Positions 52,644 to 62,246 are shown, counted from the stretch's first letter. The stretch: DNA of 64,000 nt from JAVKBW01 sp964352715 (GCA_964352715.1 CAYGSU010000008.1:12701-76700), one strand, 5' to 3'. Numbers and translations: made by a program. Notes: a model not told the origin generated them from the letters alone.

Positions 52644-54730
52644 GCAATGAGCCAATTCTACGGGTCGAAGGCATCAGTGTTTCCTATCGCCGCGCGAGGG
52701 GGTGGCAGCGTGTGCTGTCCGATGTCTCTCTGTCTGTCCAACCCGGCGAGGTTTACGGCCTTGTCGGTGAATCCGGGTGCGGAAAAAGTACGCTGGCCTA
52801 TCAGATGCTTGCCTACCGTCACCCTAACGCACGGGTGGATGGCGGTGGAATCAGGCTGAATGGTGTGCCGATACTCGATCTGGAACGATCAACCCTGGAG
52901 GATATCCGGGGCCGCGATATCGGTTTTGTCGCCCAGAACCCGACAACTGCGTTGAATCCAGGCATGATCGTTGGGTCGCAGATCGTTGAAACGCTTCTGC
53001 GACACCGCATTGCAGGAACCAGGGAAAAGGCGCAGGATGAAACGTTATCGCTGTTTGAAAAGGTCGGACTGCCCGGCGACAAGACGACCTACCGCAAGTA
53101 TCCTCATCAGTTGTCCGGGGGTCAGCAGCAGCGCGTCGCAATCGCCATGGCGATCTGCTGCAAACCGTCCCTGATTGTTCTTGATGAACCCACAACCGGT
53201 CTGGATGTGACCACGCAGCGGCAGATTATCGATCTTTTGAACGATCTGCGGCAGGCCATGAACATCTCTATTGTATATGTCACGCACGATCTGCTTCTGC
53301 TGCGCGAAATAGCAGACAAGGTTGCCGTCATGTATGCCGGCAGGATTGTTGAAACGGGTCCGATCCAGTCGGTGTTCTCGACCCCGCAGCATCCATATTC
53401 GATAGGCTTGATCAATTCCGTTCCTCAAATCACCGAAATGCATGCCGACGGCAAGTCCGGTCGTGCGCTGAGAGGGCTTTTGGAACGTGACAGCCTACCG
53501 AACGGATGCCCGTTCCAGCCCCGTTGCGATTTTGCGGAAGCCGCCTGCGCTGAAAATGTTCAGGTGCTTGAACCGACCGCACCGGGTAGGGCTGTCGCAT
53601 GCCATAAATGGAAATTGTTGAACGATAAAGAAAGCATGCCCGGAAAATGCGATGATACCGGCCGCGTTCCAGCGTCTGCCAGGACGAATAGCGGCACGAG
53701 CGATATCTTGCTGAAGCTGCAGGGCATATCAATTTCATACAACAGGTCGCGCGGCGTGCTTGGCAGGTTGACCGGTGCTGCGCCAATCGTCGTGGTCCCT
53801 GATCTGGCTCTGGAAATACACCGTGGTCAGACGCTGGCGCTTATCGGCGAATCCGGAAGCGGCAAATCGACAATCGCGAAAATGATCAGCGGGTTGCTGG
53901 AACCGCTCAATGGTAACGTAACATTCGAGGGCGAAAGCCTCGCAACTGATATTCGCCGCCGCACCACCGACCAGCGGCGAACGATCCAGTACATTTTCCA
54001 AAATCCGGATGCCTCCCTGAACCCGCGAATGCGGATCAGGGAAATTCTAACGCGGCCGGCGTCCATTTTCTTCGGGGCGGTCGGCGCAGATGCAGACGAA
54101 ATGGTGCTGCAGGCGCTGAGAAGCGTGCAGCTCGATGAAAAATATGCTGACCGGTTCCCCGATGAAGTGTCCGGCGGCGAACGGCAGCGGATTGCGATCG
54201 CCAGGGCACTGATTGCAAAACCGGCCTTTCTGCTGTGTGATGAAATTCTGTCGGCGCTGGATGTTTCAGTTCAGGCGCGGGTCCTGGCGTTGCTTCGCGA
54301 CCTGAAACGCGATCTCGATGTTGCAATGCTGTTCATCTCTCATGACCTTACCGTGGTCCGCTCTCTCGCAGACCGTGTTGCAGTTCTTTTCAGGGGCGTC
54401 GTTGTCGAAACGGGCGATATCGACTCGCTGTTTCGAGCGCCATTCCATCCCTATACGCAAAGCCTTCTGCTTGCCGTTCCGGGTGGGCGCAGTCTGGTTC
54501 ATAATGCGCCTGAAGACGACAGGGATATAACTGACTTCGGGCAGACCGGATGTGTCTACGCTTATCGGTGTCCATACCGAATCGATGGTGTTTGTGACCG
54601 TCAGCCGCCGCCGGTTATCCAGGACGGAGAGTCGCACGAGCTGCGCTGCCACCTGACCCGCGATGAACTCGTCGAGCGCACGGCGCCGCAACGGCAGCCG
54701 AATGATGTGCTTGTTGGACAGGGTGTATGA
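52640..54730 (+). CDS. Fused dipeptide ABC transporter ATP-binding protein (DppD-DppF)
   Basis: This 696-residue protein carries two complete ABC domains. Domain 1 (about 1-330): Walker A GESGCGKST, signature LSGGQQQRVAIAMA, Walker B LIVLDEPTTGLD. Domain 2 (about 360-690): GESGSGKST, VSGGERQRIAIARAL, LLCDEILSALD. Each ends with the Cys-rich oligopeptide-transporter tail (RCDFAEAAC; CVYAYRCPYRIDGVC). The fusion replaces the usual two ATPase genes. ATG 52640 overlaps the permease stop; the longer upstream frame is not used. Overlaps the next small gene by 4 nt. Confidence 0.93.
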   Translation: MSNEPILRVEGISVSYRRARGWQRVLSDVSLSVQPGEVYGLVGESGCGKSTLAYQMLAYRHPNARVDGGGIRLNGVPILDLERSTLEDIRGRDIGFVAQNPTTALNPGMIVGSQIVETLLRHRIAGTREKAQDETLSLFEKVGLPGDKTTYRKYPHQLSGGQQQRVAIAMAICCKPSLIVLDEPTTGLDVTTQRQIIDLLNDLRQAMNISIVYVTHDLLLLREIADKVAVMYAGRIVETGPIQSVFSTPQHPYSIGLINSVPQITEMHADGKSGRALRGLLERDSLPNGCPFQPRCDFAEAACAENVQVLEPTAPGRAVACHKWKLLNDKESMPGKCDDTGRVPASARTNSGTSDILLKLQGISISYNRSRGVLGRLTGAAPIVVVPDLALEIHRGQTLALIGESGSGKSTIAKMISGLLEPLNGNVTFEGESLATDIRRRTTDQRRTIQYIFQNPDASLNPRMRIREILTRPASIFFGAVGADADEMVLQALRSVQLDEKYADRFPDEVSGGERQRIAIARALIAKPAFLLCDEILSALDVSVQARVLALLRDLKRDLDVAMLFISHDLTVVRSLADRVAVLFRGVVVETGDIDSLFRAPFHPYTQSLLLAVPGGRSLVHNAPEDDRDITDFGQTGCVYAYRCPYRIDGVCDRQPPPVIQDGESHELRCHLTRDELVERTAPQRQPNDVLVGQGV

Positions 54731-55038
54731 CTGCCACGAAAAATATTGTGCCGGATATCGAACTGGCGCGGGAGTTCAGGCAATGCCCCCTGGGTTTGCA
54801 CAGTCCCGGTTTGCAAAGACTGGTACGCATGTTTCGCAGCGAACCGGTAGCGGGGAAATACGGGCTGTTGCGAATCAAGCCTGAAAGGGTGTGGATCCTC
54901 GTTCAGTTTTCTGGCCGCAAGGGCGAGCCGCTGATCGAGCATCCTGACCGGCAATTCGATGACTGGGCCGAGGCGGAATGGGCAGTCTTCAAGCTGCGCT
55001 GGCACCGCCATTTCGGCGAAGAACTCAGTATCGAGTAA
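54727..55038 (+). CDS. N,N-dimethylformamidase small (alpha) subunit-like protein
   Basis: A 103-residue protein. HSPGLQRLVRMFRSEPVAGKYG (given here as HSPGLQRLVRM and FRSEPVAGKYG) followed by EAEWAVFKLRWHRHFGEEL resembles, by memory of the family, the small subunit of dimethylformamidase (SPYLQRVHNYFRMQPTFGKY; EEEAMHAVFLRRIEDV). It lies directly upstream of a large subunit-like gene, five nt apart, which is the arrangement of dmfA1-dmfA2. The small subunit has no catalytic metal; it binds to the large subunit. It overlaps the transporter ATPase gene (ATGA). Identification rests on context and short motifs. Confidence 0.65.
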   Translation: MTATKNIVPDIELAREFRQCPLGLHSPGLQRLVRMFRSEPVAGKYGLLRIKPERVWILVQFSGRKGEPLIEHPDRQFDDWAEAEWAVFKLRWHRHFGEELSIE

Positions 55039-55043
55039 GGCAG

Positions 55044-57287
55044 ATGATACGAAAAACCCTTGCCGGCTACAGTGATAGAATAAGCGTCTTTCCGGGTGAA
55101 AAAATCGCGTTCAAGGTCAGTGTCGAAGAAGGCCCTGAAATCTATCGCGCCGGTCTGGTGCGGCTGACCTGCGTGGATGATCACCGTGACGGACCGGGAT
55201 TGACGGAGCACCCGGTAGACGCTGCGTTTGCAGGTGAACACACCGGTCGGCGTCAGGACATACAGATCGGCTCATCGGCAAGAGTACCCAAAAGCTCGCA
55301 GGTTGAAGCGCTACGATCCTTTTCCGTGCGCTGCATCATTTGGCCGACGGCTCTGCAGGGCCGGCGGCAGGTTCTTTTTTCCACGCGTGACAGCGCCGCC
55401 GATGCCGGCTTTTCCCTGCAACTCACTGCGGCTGGCGCGGCGGAACTGTGTCTGGGTGACGCCGATTGCCTCGAAACCGGCGTGCCGTTGATGGAGCGCG
55501 AATGGGCGTGCATCGCTGCGTCGTATGACAGCAGGTCGGGCAAGGCGTGTGTTGTTCAGTCGCCACTCGCGAACTATCCGGAAATGGTATCCACGGCAGC
55601 GGCAACCGTCACAACGCTTGGCGTCGATATGAAATCCGGCGGGTGCGGAGCGGTATCGTTGGCGGGCGGGATGGCTCGCGACGCAGACGGTCATGGCGGC
55701 GTGACCTGTGACCACTACAACGGCAAAATAGAAAACCCGGTCCTTCTCTCTCGCGCCCTCGGGTCGGCATCCCTGCTGCGCTGGGGCCTGGACTCAGGGG
55801 ATGCCGCGTCCGATCCGGATGTCGTGGCAGCGTGGGACTTTTCCATCGGTATCGATTCCGAAATTGTGCACGATATCTCCGGCAACCGTTTGCACGGCGC
55901 AACGGTAAATTTGCCGGCGCGGGGTATGAAAAGCTCGCGCTGGAATGGCGAGGCTCAGGACTGGAAGGCAAGACCGGACCACTACGCGGCGATCCACTTT
56001 CATGATGACGATCTGGCGGATGCCGGCTGGGAGACGGATTTCGAACTGACGGTTCCTGAAGATCTGCCCAGCGGCGTCTATGCTGCTCGTCTGGAAAACG
56101 GCGAGGAGCCAGAACATGTCGTGTTCTACGTCCGGACGCCCCGAGCGAAACGAGCAACAAAAGTCTGTTTCCTCGCTTCGACGGCAACCTACATGGCTTA
56201 TGCCAATTACCGGGTGATGAACAGAAGCGCCCTCTATGAAATGTACCTCGCTACCGTTCCGGAACTTGTTCCCAGTGATCTGTTTCTGAATACCCGACCG
56301 CATTACGGGGATTCCCTTTACACGGAACATACTGACGGCAGCGGCATGTCGATTGCGACGCGACTGCGACCGATTGTCAACATGCGGCCCAACTCAACCC
56401 TGTCCGAGTTCAATGATGATGGCTTTCTTCTGGGATGGTTCGAGAAGGCTGGTATCGATGTTGACGTTGTGACGGATGAAGATCTGGACCGCGAAGGGGT
56501 TGGCGCACTGGAAGGGTATCAATGCGTCGTTACCGGCAATCACCCTGAATATGTTTCGACCGGTATGTGGGATGCATTGCAGGGGTTTCTCGATCAGGGC
56601 GGGCGATTGATGTATCTCGGCGGCAACGGATTCTACTGGAGGATCGCCTTTCATCCGCGCCTGCCAGGAGTATTCGAGCTTCGGCGCACGGAAGACGGCA
56701 ATAGGCCCTGGAGTTCCGAACCCGGCGAATACTACATGAGCTTTACCGGTGAGTATGGCGGTTTGTGGCGCAGATGCGGGCGCATGCCCAACGAACTGAC
56801 CGGGGTCGGGTTCACCGCATCGGGATTCGATGTGGGCACGGGTTACCAAAGAACTGATGCTTCCCATGACCCGCGCGCGGCCTTCATTTTCGACGGTCTG
56901 GATGAACACGCGGTTATCGGCGATTTCGGTTTGATAGGCGGCGGGGCCGCCGGTCAGGAAATCGACCGCTACGACCGCAGCCTTGGGTCACCGCCGCATG
57001 CCCTGGTTCTGGCTACAGCGACGGGACACACGGATTATATGGTCATCGCCAAGGAAGATATGCCGGCGACCAACCCCATTATCAGCGCATCGGAAAATCC
57101 CCTTGTGCGTGCCGACATGACATTTTTTGAAACGGCGGCTGGCGGCGCGGTGTTTTCAGTCGGGTCAATGTCCTGGATTCCCAGCCTGCCGACAAATGGC
57201 TTCGATAACCCGGTTGCCCGGCTTACCGAAAACGTCGTTCGTCGGTTCATCGACCCGGCGCCGTTCCCGCATGGCCGGGAAAGCTAG
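55044..57287 (+). CDS. N,N-dimethylformamidase large (beta) subunit-like protein
   Basis: This 747-residue protein matches DmfA2-type large subunits in length and layout: an N-terminal beta-rich domain (about 1-90), a concanavalin-like lectin region (VRCIIWPTALQGRRQVLFS; VVAAWDFSIGIDSEIVHD), and a C-terminal catalytic Rossmann-like domain with YMAYANYRVMNR, VVTGNHPEYVS, and GGRLMYLGGNGFYWR. DMFase hydrolyses the formamide C-N bond using a mononuclear iron held by two Tyr and a Glu; likely Tyr are in YMAYANYR and neighbouring segments, but I cannot assign ligands surely. ATG 55044 with AAGG nearby. 5 nt after the small subunit gene. Real substrate may differ from DMF. Confidence 0.82.
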   Translation: MIRKTLAGYSDRISVFPGEKIAFKVSVEEGPEIYRAGLVRLTCVDDHRDGPGLTEHPVDAAFAGEHTGRRQDIQIGSSARVPKSSQVEALRSFSVRCIIWPTALQGRRQVLFSTRDSAADAGFSLQLTAAGAAELCLGDADCLETGVPLMEREWACIAASYDSRSGKACVVQSPLANYPEMVSTAAATVTTLGVDMKSGGCGAVSLAGGMARDADGHGGVTCDHYNGKIENPVLLSRALGSASLLRWGLDSGDAASDPDVVAAWDFSIGIDSEIVHDISGNRLHGATVNLPARGMKSSRWNGEAQDWKARPDHYAAIHFHDDDLADAGWETDFELTVPEDLPSGVYAARLENGEEPEHVVFYVRTPRAKRATKVCFLASTATYMAYANYRVMNRSALYEMYLATVPELVPSDLFLNTRPHYGDSLYTEHTDGSGMSIATRLRPIVNMRPNSTLSEFNDDGFLLGWFEKAGIDVDVVTDEDLDREGVGALEGYQCVVTGNHPEYVSTGMWDALQGFLDQGGRLMYLGGNGFYWRIAFHPRLPGVFELRRTEDGNRPWSSEPGEYYMSFTGEYGGLWRRCGRMPNELTGVGFTASGFDVGTGYQRTDASHDPRAAFIFDGLDEHAVIGDFGLIGGGAAGQEIDRYDRSLGSPPHALVLATATGHTDYMVIAKEDMPATNPIISASENPLVRADMTFFETAAGGAVFSVGSMSWIPSLPTNGFDNPVARLTENVVRRFIDPAPFPHGRES

Positions 57288-58870
57288 CCCTGCGCCAGAT
57301 ATTTCTTCAGAACATTAGACGTAACGGTGGACGCTACCGGGTCGACAAGCAGGCATGATCCAAAGGTGATGGAGGCTGCGGCAAACACCGCACCGCCGCT
57401 TTCCGTTTCGTAAACACTCATATGCGCGCCGCCTTCATCGGGGTTCTGCCCCTTTGCGACAACGACGGTTCCTGACGGTGAATGCCTGGAAATCTTGTCC
57501 TGTTCATGGCCCGATGCCCCACCGGGGCAGCGTGTGTTCAGGGCATGTTCGCCGAACAAGTCGCCCCTTGAAACGCCGGTGCCTTCGAAAACCCAATGGT
57601 CTGGCTCCATTACCTTGTAGGGCGCACCGGTCATGACACCGGCATGGCTGTAAACAACGCCCAACAAATGGGCTTCGCTTTCAAAGCTGGCGTCGAAACG
57701 GCTGTCTGTCGTTCCGGCGGCAACCCGTTCCCGCTCGTTGCCGTTTAGGCAGACAATTCCGTTGTCGCGAATTTCGACTTCGCAGTTGATACCGTTTCCG
57801 CCTAGATACACAAGCCGGCCGCCTTCCTCATGCACCCAATTCTTTACCTTCAGATACATTTTCCGGGTCCAGTATTCCGGGTGGGTGCTGATGACAAGCA
57901 CCTTGTATCGGCTCAGGTCCAGCACGCCTGAATCCAGTTGCGTTTCCGCATAATAGTCGTAGTCAAAACCTTCCCGTTCCAGCCATCCAAGTACCCGCCA
58001 CTCGGCCGGCGCCGCGCCGCAGGCGTACCGGCCGGTTATCGGCTCTGTAACGTCTTCATTCAGCGCCAAATCGTTGTTCATTTCCGGGCGGTCAAAGCTC
58101 AGGGGAGCATAGATTTCCGAAAGATAATCGATATGATCGCTGATCCTGTAACGGTCCAGATCCTGTCTGGAATTCACTGTTGGCTTCTCCGGCAGTTTGA
58201 TCGAATTGACGTAATTGTTTCGACCGCCGAAAGAATTGTAGGCGTTCCAGGTAATGTTCGAAGCCAGCACTGCCATATCGGCGGTTGGGGTTTTGGGCGA
58301 TACGATCCAGGGAAATGCGTATGTCTGCCCGCTCTGGCCCCTGGCGTGGAAGTAGTACAGTCCCGACCGGTCGGGTGCGCTGATATTCTGCTGATAAATC
58401 GGATTGCCGTATCCGACCGTGTTCCACTGCGCACCGGTTTGCGAAAAGTCGCCATCGGGCACGATCTGCGCGCATGCCCGCGGGCCGAACTCGTCGAAAG
58501 CGCCGACAGCACGGACATGTTCCTTTTTGTAACCGTATCGCCAGAGATCCAGATTGTAGGGTTCCGTTGAATGCACTCTGAACTCGGCGTTATCACCGGC
58601 CGTTACCCATTTGGGCCAGACGTAACCGCGGATCATGTCCGACAGCAGCCGAAACTGATGCGGCTTTTCCACTGGGAGGCTAATGTCGACCGACTTGGAC
58701 CCGTATCCAGGTTTTGCAAACCATATTCGGTAGGCGCCTGGCGGAAGGTCCATGTCAATACGCCCGGTAACGCTTGTACGGGTGGTTTTCCGGACATCCG
58801 GATTTGCTATTTCGACAAGGGCATCCGGTATTGCGGCAAAGTCTTCATCACTCAGATATCCAATCAGCAT
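57284..58870 (-). CDS. N,N-dimethylformamidase beta-subunit-like protein with Ig-like N-terminal domain
   Basis: This 528-residue protein has a short N-terminal carboxypeptidase-regulatory-like beta domain (ALVEIANPDVRKTTRTSVTG to AKPGYGSKSV, residues 17-62). The remainder resembles the catalytic half of DMFase: SNITWNAYNSFGGRNNY, VLVISTHPEYWTRKMY, EEGGRLVYLGGNGINCEV, HWVFEGTG. These share HPEY and GGRL(M/V)YLGGNG with the large subunit at 55044. It is antisense and overlaps the end of that gene by 4 nt. It lacks the lectin-like middle region. Possibly a second amidohydrolase of a related substrate; activity unproven. Confidence 0.8.
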   Translation of the reverse strand: MLIGYLSDEDFAAIPDALVEIANPDVRKTTRTSVTGRIDMDLPPGAYRIWFAKPGYGSKSVDISLPVEKPHQFRLLSDMIRGYVWPKWVTAGDNAEFRVHSTEPYNLDLWRYGYKKEHVRAVGAFDEFGPRACAQIVPDGDFSQTGAQWNTVGYGNPIYQQNISAPDRSGLYYFHARGQSGQTYAFPWIVSPKTPTADMAVLASNITWNAYNSFGGRNNYVNSIKLPEKPTVNSRQDLDRYRISDHIDYLSEIYAPLSFDRPEMNNDLALNEDVTEPITGRYACGAAPAEWRVLGWLEREGFDYDYYAETQLDSGVLDLSRYKVLVISTHPEYWTRKMYLKVKNWVHEEGGRLVYLGGNGINCEVEIRDNGIVCLNGNERERVAAGTTDSRFDASFESEAHLLGVVYSHAGVMTGAPYKVMEPDHWVFEGTGVSRGDLFGEHALNTRCPGGASGHEQDKISRHSPSGTVVVAKGQNPDEGGAHMSVYETESGGAVFAAASITFGSCLLVDPVASTVTSNVLKKYLAQG

Positions 58871-58982
58871 CTACCTCTCCAGGGCCGCAATTCTACTCAC
58901 TCTGACTGTCAGGCTTTCCTGTTGAGAACTGGTTTCCGGCAGACGAGAGCATAGGCTTGAATAGATGGTGATTTATCATTAT

Positions 58983-58994
58983 ATGTGATCACAT
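58983..58994. promoter_or_regulatory. Palindrome ATGTGATCACAT, candidate GntR operator (site 2)
   Basis: The same 12-bp palindrome as at 48917-48928, here extended to 14 bp (TATGTGATCACATA, 58982-58995), 48 bases upstream of the DUF849 gene and in the divergent space with the DMFase-like gene at 57284-58870. Confidence 0.6.
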
Positions 58995-59041
58995 ACAATC
59001 TGATAATATTGAATGTATGTCTTCAACCGGAGCCACCGAAT

Positions 59042-59977
59042 ATGAGCAATCCCCGGAAAGTGATCATCACCTGTGCCGTCACCGGTTCCGTGCATACGCC
59101 GACCATGTCGCCCTATCTGCCGATTACGCCTGACGAAATTACGAAACAGTCGATTGAAGCAAGCGAGGCAGGCGCGGCGGTTATCCACCTGCATGCCCGC
59201 AACCCGGAAAACGGCAAACCAACGCCTGATCCGAATGTATTCATGGAATTTCTGCCACGAATCAAACAATCGGCGGACTGTGTGCTGAACATCTCGACCG
59301 GTGGCGGGCTCGGCATGAGCATTGAAGACCGGCTGGCGGCAGCGGTCAGGGCTGAGCCGGAACTGTGTTCATTGAACATGGGATCGATGAATTTCGGACT
59401 GTTTCCCGCCGCAGAAAAGTTCGACGAGTGGAAATACGATTGGGAGGCGAACTATATAGAAAGCACACGCAGCGGCATCGTTTCAAATACGTTTTCTCAG
59501 ATCGAATATATCCTCGAACATCTCGGCAAGGGCTGTGGCACCCGGTTTGAATGCGAGTGCTACGATATCGGCCATCTTTATACACTGGCCCATTTTCTTG
59601 ACCGAAAGCTGATTGAGCCGCCGCTTTTCGTGCAGTCCGTTTTCGGCGTCTTGGGCGGTATCGGCACTCATACTGAAGATGTTGCACATATGAAACGTAC
59701 GGCGGACCGATTGTTCGGCACAGACTACCACTGGTCGGTGCTTGCCGCCGGCCGTCACCAGCTTCCTCTGACGACAATCGCTGCGACAATGGGCGGAAAT
59801 GTTCGAGTCGGCCTGGAAGACAGTCTGTATGTTGGCAAGGGTGAGCTCGCCAAAAACAACGCCGAACAAGTCACGCGCATCAGAACGATTCTTGAAAGCC
59901 TGTCTCTTGAAATTGCATCACCGGCGGAAGCGCGCCAATTGTTAAATCTGAAAGGCGGCGACCGGGTTGCATTCTAG
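59042..59977 (+). CDS. Beta-keto acid cleavage enzyme (BKACE, DUF849)
   Basis: This 311-residue zinc TIM-barrel protein matches the BKACE/Kce family, which condenses a beta-keto acid with acetyl-CoA to give acetoacetate and a new acyl-CoA. Metal ligands: His49 and His51 in IHLHARNP and Glu259 in RVGLEDSLYV; ISTGGG (84-89) and SVLAAGRHQLPL are typical active-site loops. The frame extends upstream to 58985, but ATG 59042 with CGGAG upstream is the usual start. Followed after 70 nt by a class III aminotransferase that could supply the keto acid. Which keto acid is used is not known. Confidence 0.93.
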   Translation: MSNPRKVIITCAVTGSVHTPTMSPYLPITPDEITKQSIEASEAGAAVIHLHARNPENGKPTPDPNVFMEFLPRIKQSADCVLNISTGGGLGMSIEDRLAAAVRAEPELCSLNMGSMNFGLFPAAEKFDEWKYDWEANYIESTRSGIVSNTFSQIEYILEHLGKGCGTRFECECYDIGHLYTLAHFLDRKLIEPPLFVQSVFGVLGGIGTHTEDVAHMKRTADRLFGTDYHWSVLAAGRHQLPLTTIAATMGGNVRVGLEDSLYVGKGELAKNNAEQVTRIRTILESLSLEIASPAEARQLLNLKGGDRVAF

Positions 59978-60047
59978 TGCGCATGTGTAAATCTCATCCA
60001 ACCGCTGCCATACCTGAAACCCAACCTAATCTGGAAAGTAACTGACC

Positions 60048-61397
60048 ATGACCGCGAGCTCTCCGCAGAATGTTTCGCTGGAAACAGCCCTCCATGACGC
60101 AACAGAAGCTTTCGTTTCCGCCAATGCCGCAAGCCGTTCACTGAGTGAAGAACGAAAACAGGTTCTGCCCGGAGGGAACACGCGTACAACGGTGCATTAT
60201 GACCCGTTCCCGGTGGCGATTGAGGCCGCAGAAGGCCCCTGGTTGATTGATGCGGATGGTCACCGGTATGCGGATTTTGTAAATGAATATTCCGCCGGCG
60301 TCTTCGGTCACAGTCACCCTGTCATTATCAAGGCGGTAACGGAAGCGCTGGGGAAGGGAATGGGGTATGGCGGCCCCAATGTGCTGGAAGGACGGCTTGC
60401 GCGTCAGATAGTCGACCGGTTCCCGTCGATTGAGAGCCTCCGATTCTGTAATTCTGGCACGGAAGCAAACCTGCTGGCGCTCGGCACTGCCCGGGCCATT
60501 TCGGGCCGCGACAAGATTCTGATTTTCGAAGGCGCCTACCATGGCAGCCTTTTGTATTTTCATAATCACAGTTCGCCGATAAATGTGCCGATTGACGCTG
60601 TCATGGCACCGTTCAACGATCTTGAGCGGACAGGGAAATTGATTCGCCGGCACGCAAATGATCTTGCCGCTGTAATTGTGGAACCGATGCAAGGCGGCGC
60701 CGGTTGCATTGAGGGCGAGCGCGCCTTCCTGTCGGGACTGCGAGACCTGTGTTCGGAACTGGACATCGTTTTGATCTTTGATGAAGTAATGACCTCCAGA
60801 CTGTCGACAGGCGGGCGTCAGGCGCAGCTTGGAATTGTCCCGGACATGACGACGCTGGGCAAGTATATCGGCGGTGGTTTTACTCTTGCGGCGTTCGGCG
60901 GAAAAAAATCGATCATGAGCCGGTTCGATCCGACCGTGCCGAATGCGTTTCCGCATGGCGGCACATTTAACAACAATGTTGTCGCGATAACAGCCGGTTG
61001 CCGGGCCTTTGAAGAGCTGCTGACCGAAGACGCTCTGGACGGCATGAACGGTCTTGGCAACCGTCTTCGAGACCGGTTAAACGGTTTCTCGCAGAAGAGA
61101 AACCTGCCGTTTCAGCTCACCGGTCTCGGGTCGCTTATCGGGCTGCATTTCCATCGCGGCAAAATTTCCTGTGTTGATGATCTCGCCCAGTCGGCCGATC
61201 GCGCCCGCAAGGTTTCCGAATTGCAATGTCTGATGCATTTCGACATTCTTGAACGGGGCCACTACATCGCCCGACGCGGATACGTAACACTATCGATCAT
61301 GACTACGGTCGAGCAGGTCGATGAACTGTCGGATGCTATTGAAACCTTCCTCACCGAGCGGGAGCCGATCCTTCGTGAAATCGACAGCCTGTCCTGA
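60048..61397 (+). CDS. Class III aminotransferase (glutamate-1-semialdehyde aminomutase-like)
   Basis: This 449-residue fold type I PLP enzyme has the PLP lysine Lys272 (TTLGKYIGGGF), the pyridine-binding Asp245 (LIFDEVMTSR), FCNSGTEANLLALGTAR and PNAFPHGGTFNNN. It resembles GSA-type enzymes that are often amine or beta-amino-acid transaminases rather than heme enzymes; it lies in a catabolic operon, not a tetrapyrrole one. It would turn a beta-amino acid into a beta-keto acid, the type of substrate cleaved by the upstream DUF849 enzyme. This step is inferred. The gene for the GntR regulator follows after 51 nt. Confidence 0.88.
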   Translation: MTASSPQNVSLETALHDATEAFVSANAASRSLSEERKQVLPGGNTRTTVHYDPFPVAIEAAEGPWLIDADGHRYADFVNEYSAGVFGHSHPVIIKAVTEALGKGMGYGGPNVLEGRLARQIVDRFPSIESLRFCNSGTEANLLALGTARAISGRDKILIFEGAYHGSLLYFHNHSSPINVPIDAVMAPFNDLERTGKLIRRHANDLAAVIVEPMQGGAGCIEGERAFLSGLRDLCSELDIVLIFDEVMTSRLSTGGRQAQLGIVPDMTTLGKYIGGGFTLAAFGGKKSIMSRFDPTVPNAFPHGGTFNNNVVAITAGCRAFEELLTEDALDGMNGLGNRLRDRLNGFSQKRNLPFQLTGLGSLIGLHFHRGKISCVDDLAQSADRARKVSELQCLMHFDILERGHYIARRGYVTLSIMTTVEQVDELSDAIETFLTEREPILREIDSLS

Positions 61398-61448
61398 CGA
61401 CGAAATTTTCGGTTAACTGTACCTGCAACCGGGACCCGGGGAGCAAGC

Positions 61449-62246
61449 ATGACAAAACAATCTGGCAAACGACCAGACGCCGAAAAAATTGACAGCGAAG
61501 ATGATACGTTCGATGCCGATGACCTGTTATCCGGCAGCAAGATAAAAGGAGCACTGTTTGAATCGAGCAGGCTGGTACGCCAGACCCTGAACGAACAGAT
61601 TTACGGACATATCAAGGAAGCCATTATCTCCGGGAATCTGCTGCCCGGAAGTGTTCTGACCATACGCGACCTGGCATCGACATTCGGGGTCAGCATGATG
61701 CCCGTGCGAGAAGCGCTCAGCCGCCTTGTTGCAGAGCATGCCTTGGTCATTCTGCAGAACCGCTCCGTTGCCGTGCCGACCATTTCAGCAAACAGGTTTG
61801 ATCAGGTAACCCAGATCAGGACACTTCTTGAAGGGCTGGCCGTCAGAACGGCTGTGCCAAAACTGGACAAGTCATGCATTGACGAGTTGAAAGCGATCAA
61901 CCGCGAAATGGAAGGGATCGGCTGGGATGATCAGGAACGGTATCTCAACCTGAACCGACGGTTTCATTTTCTGGTGTACCGGGCGTCCGAACTCGACTTT
62001 CTGATCAACGTCATTGAATCTCTGTGGCTTCAAGTCGGACCGCTACTGAACTATCTTGATCAGTCCTCGTTGAACGAAAGCGGCAGTTTCTTCGATCACC
62101 ATGCCGAAATCATCAAGGCTATCGAAGCGCGCGATGCGGAAATGGCGGCAAAGGCTGTGTGTGACGATATTCTTTCTGCTGCAGTTATCATCAGGCCCGC
62201 GATTTTGAAAAGTAATGAGCACAAGCCTGCCGCGCCTTCAGGTTGA
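61449..62246 (+). CDS. GntR family regulator (FCD/FadR-type)
   Basis: This 265-residue protein has an N-terminal winged helix (LNEQIYGHIKEAIISGNLLPG, RDLASTFGVSMMPVREALSRL) and an FCD ligand-binding domain, helical, with candidate metal-binding His in RRFHFLVY and DHHAEIIKAI. FadR-type regulators bind palindromes of the TGTNNNNACA kind and are released by small acids. GGGGAG lies before the ATG. It is encoded inside the DUF849-aminotransferase operon and is the natural reader of ATGTGATCACAT found at 48917 and 58983. Confidence 0.9.
   Translation: MTKQSGKRPDAEKIDSEDDTFDADDLLSGSKIKGALFESSRLVRQTLNEQIYGHIKEAIISGNLLPGSVLTIRDLASTFGVSMMPVREALSRLVAEHALVILQNRSVAVPTISANRFDQVTQIRTLLEGLAVRTAVPKLDKSCIDELKAINREMEGIGWDDQERYLNLNRRFHFLVYRASELDFLINVIESLWLQVGPLLNYLDQSSLNESGSFFDHHAEIIKAIEARDAEMAAKAVCDDILSAAVIIRPAILKSNEHKPAAPSG

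Noticed and set aside
60048..61397. HemL (tetrapyrrole biosynthesis)
   Set aside because: Catabolic context with DUF849 and a GntR regulator, and an extended N-terminus, fit an amine or beta-amino-acid transaminase better.
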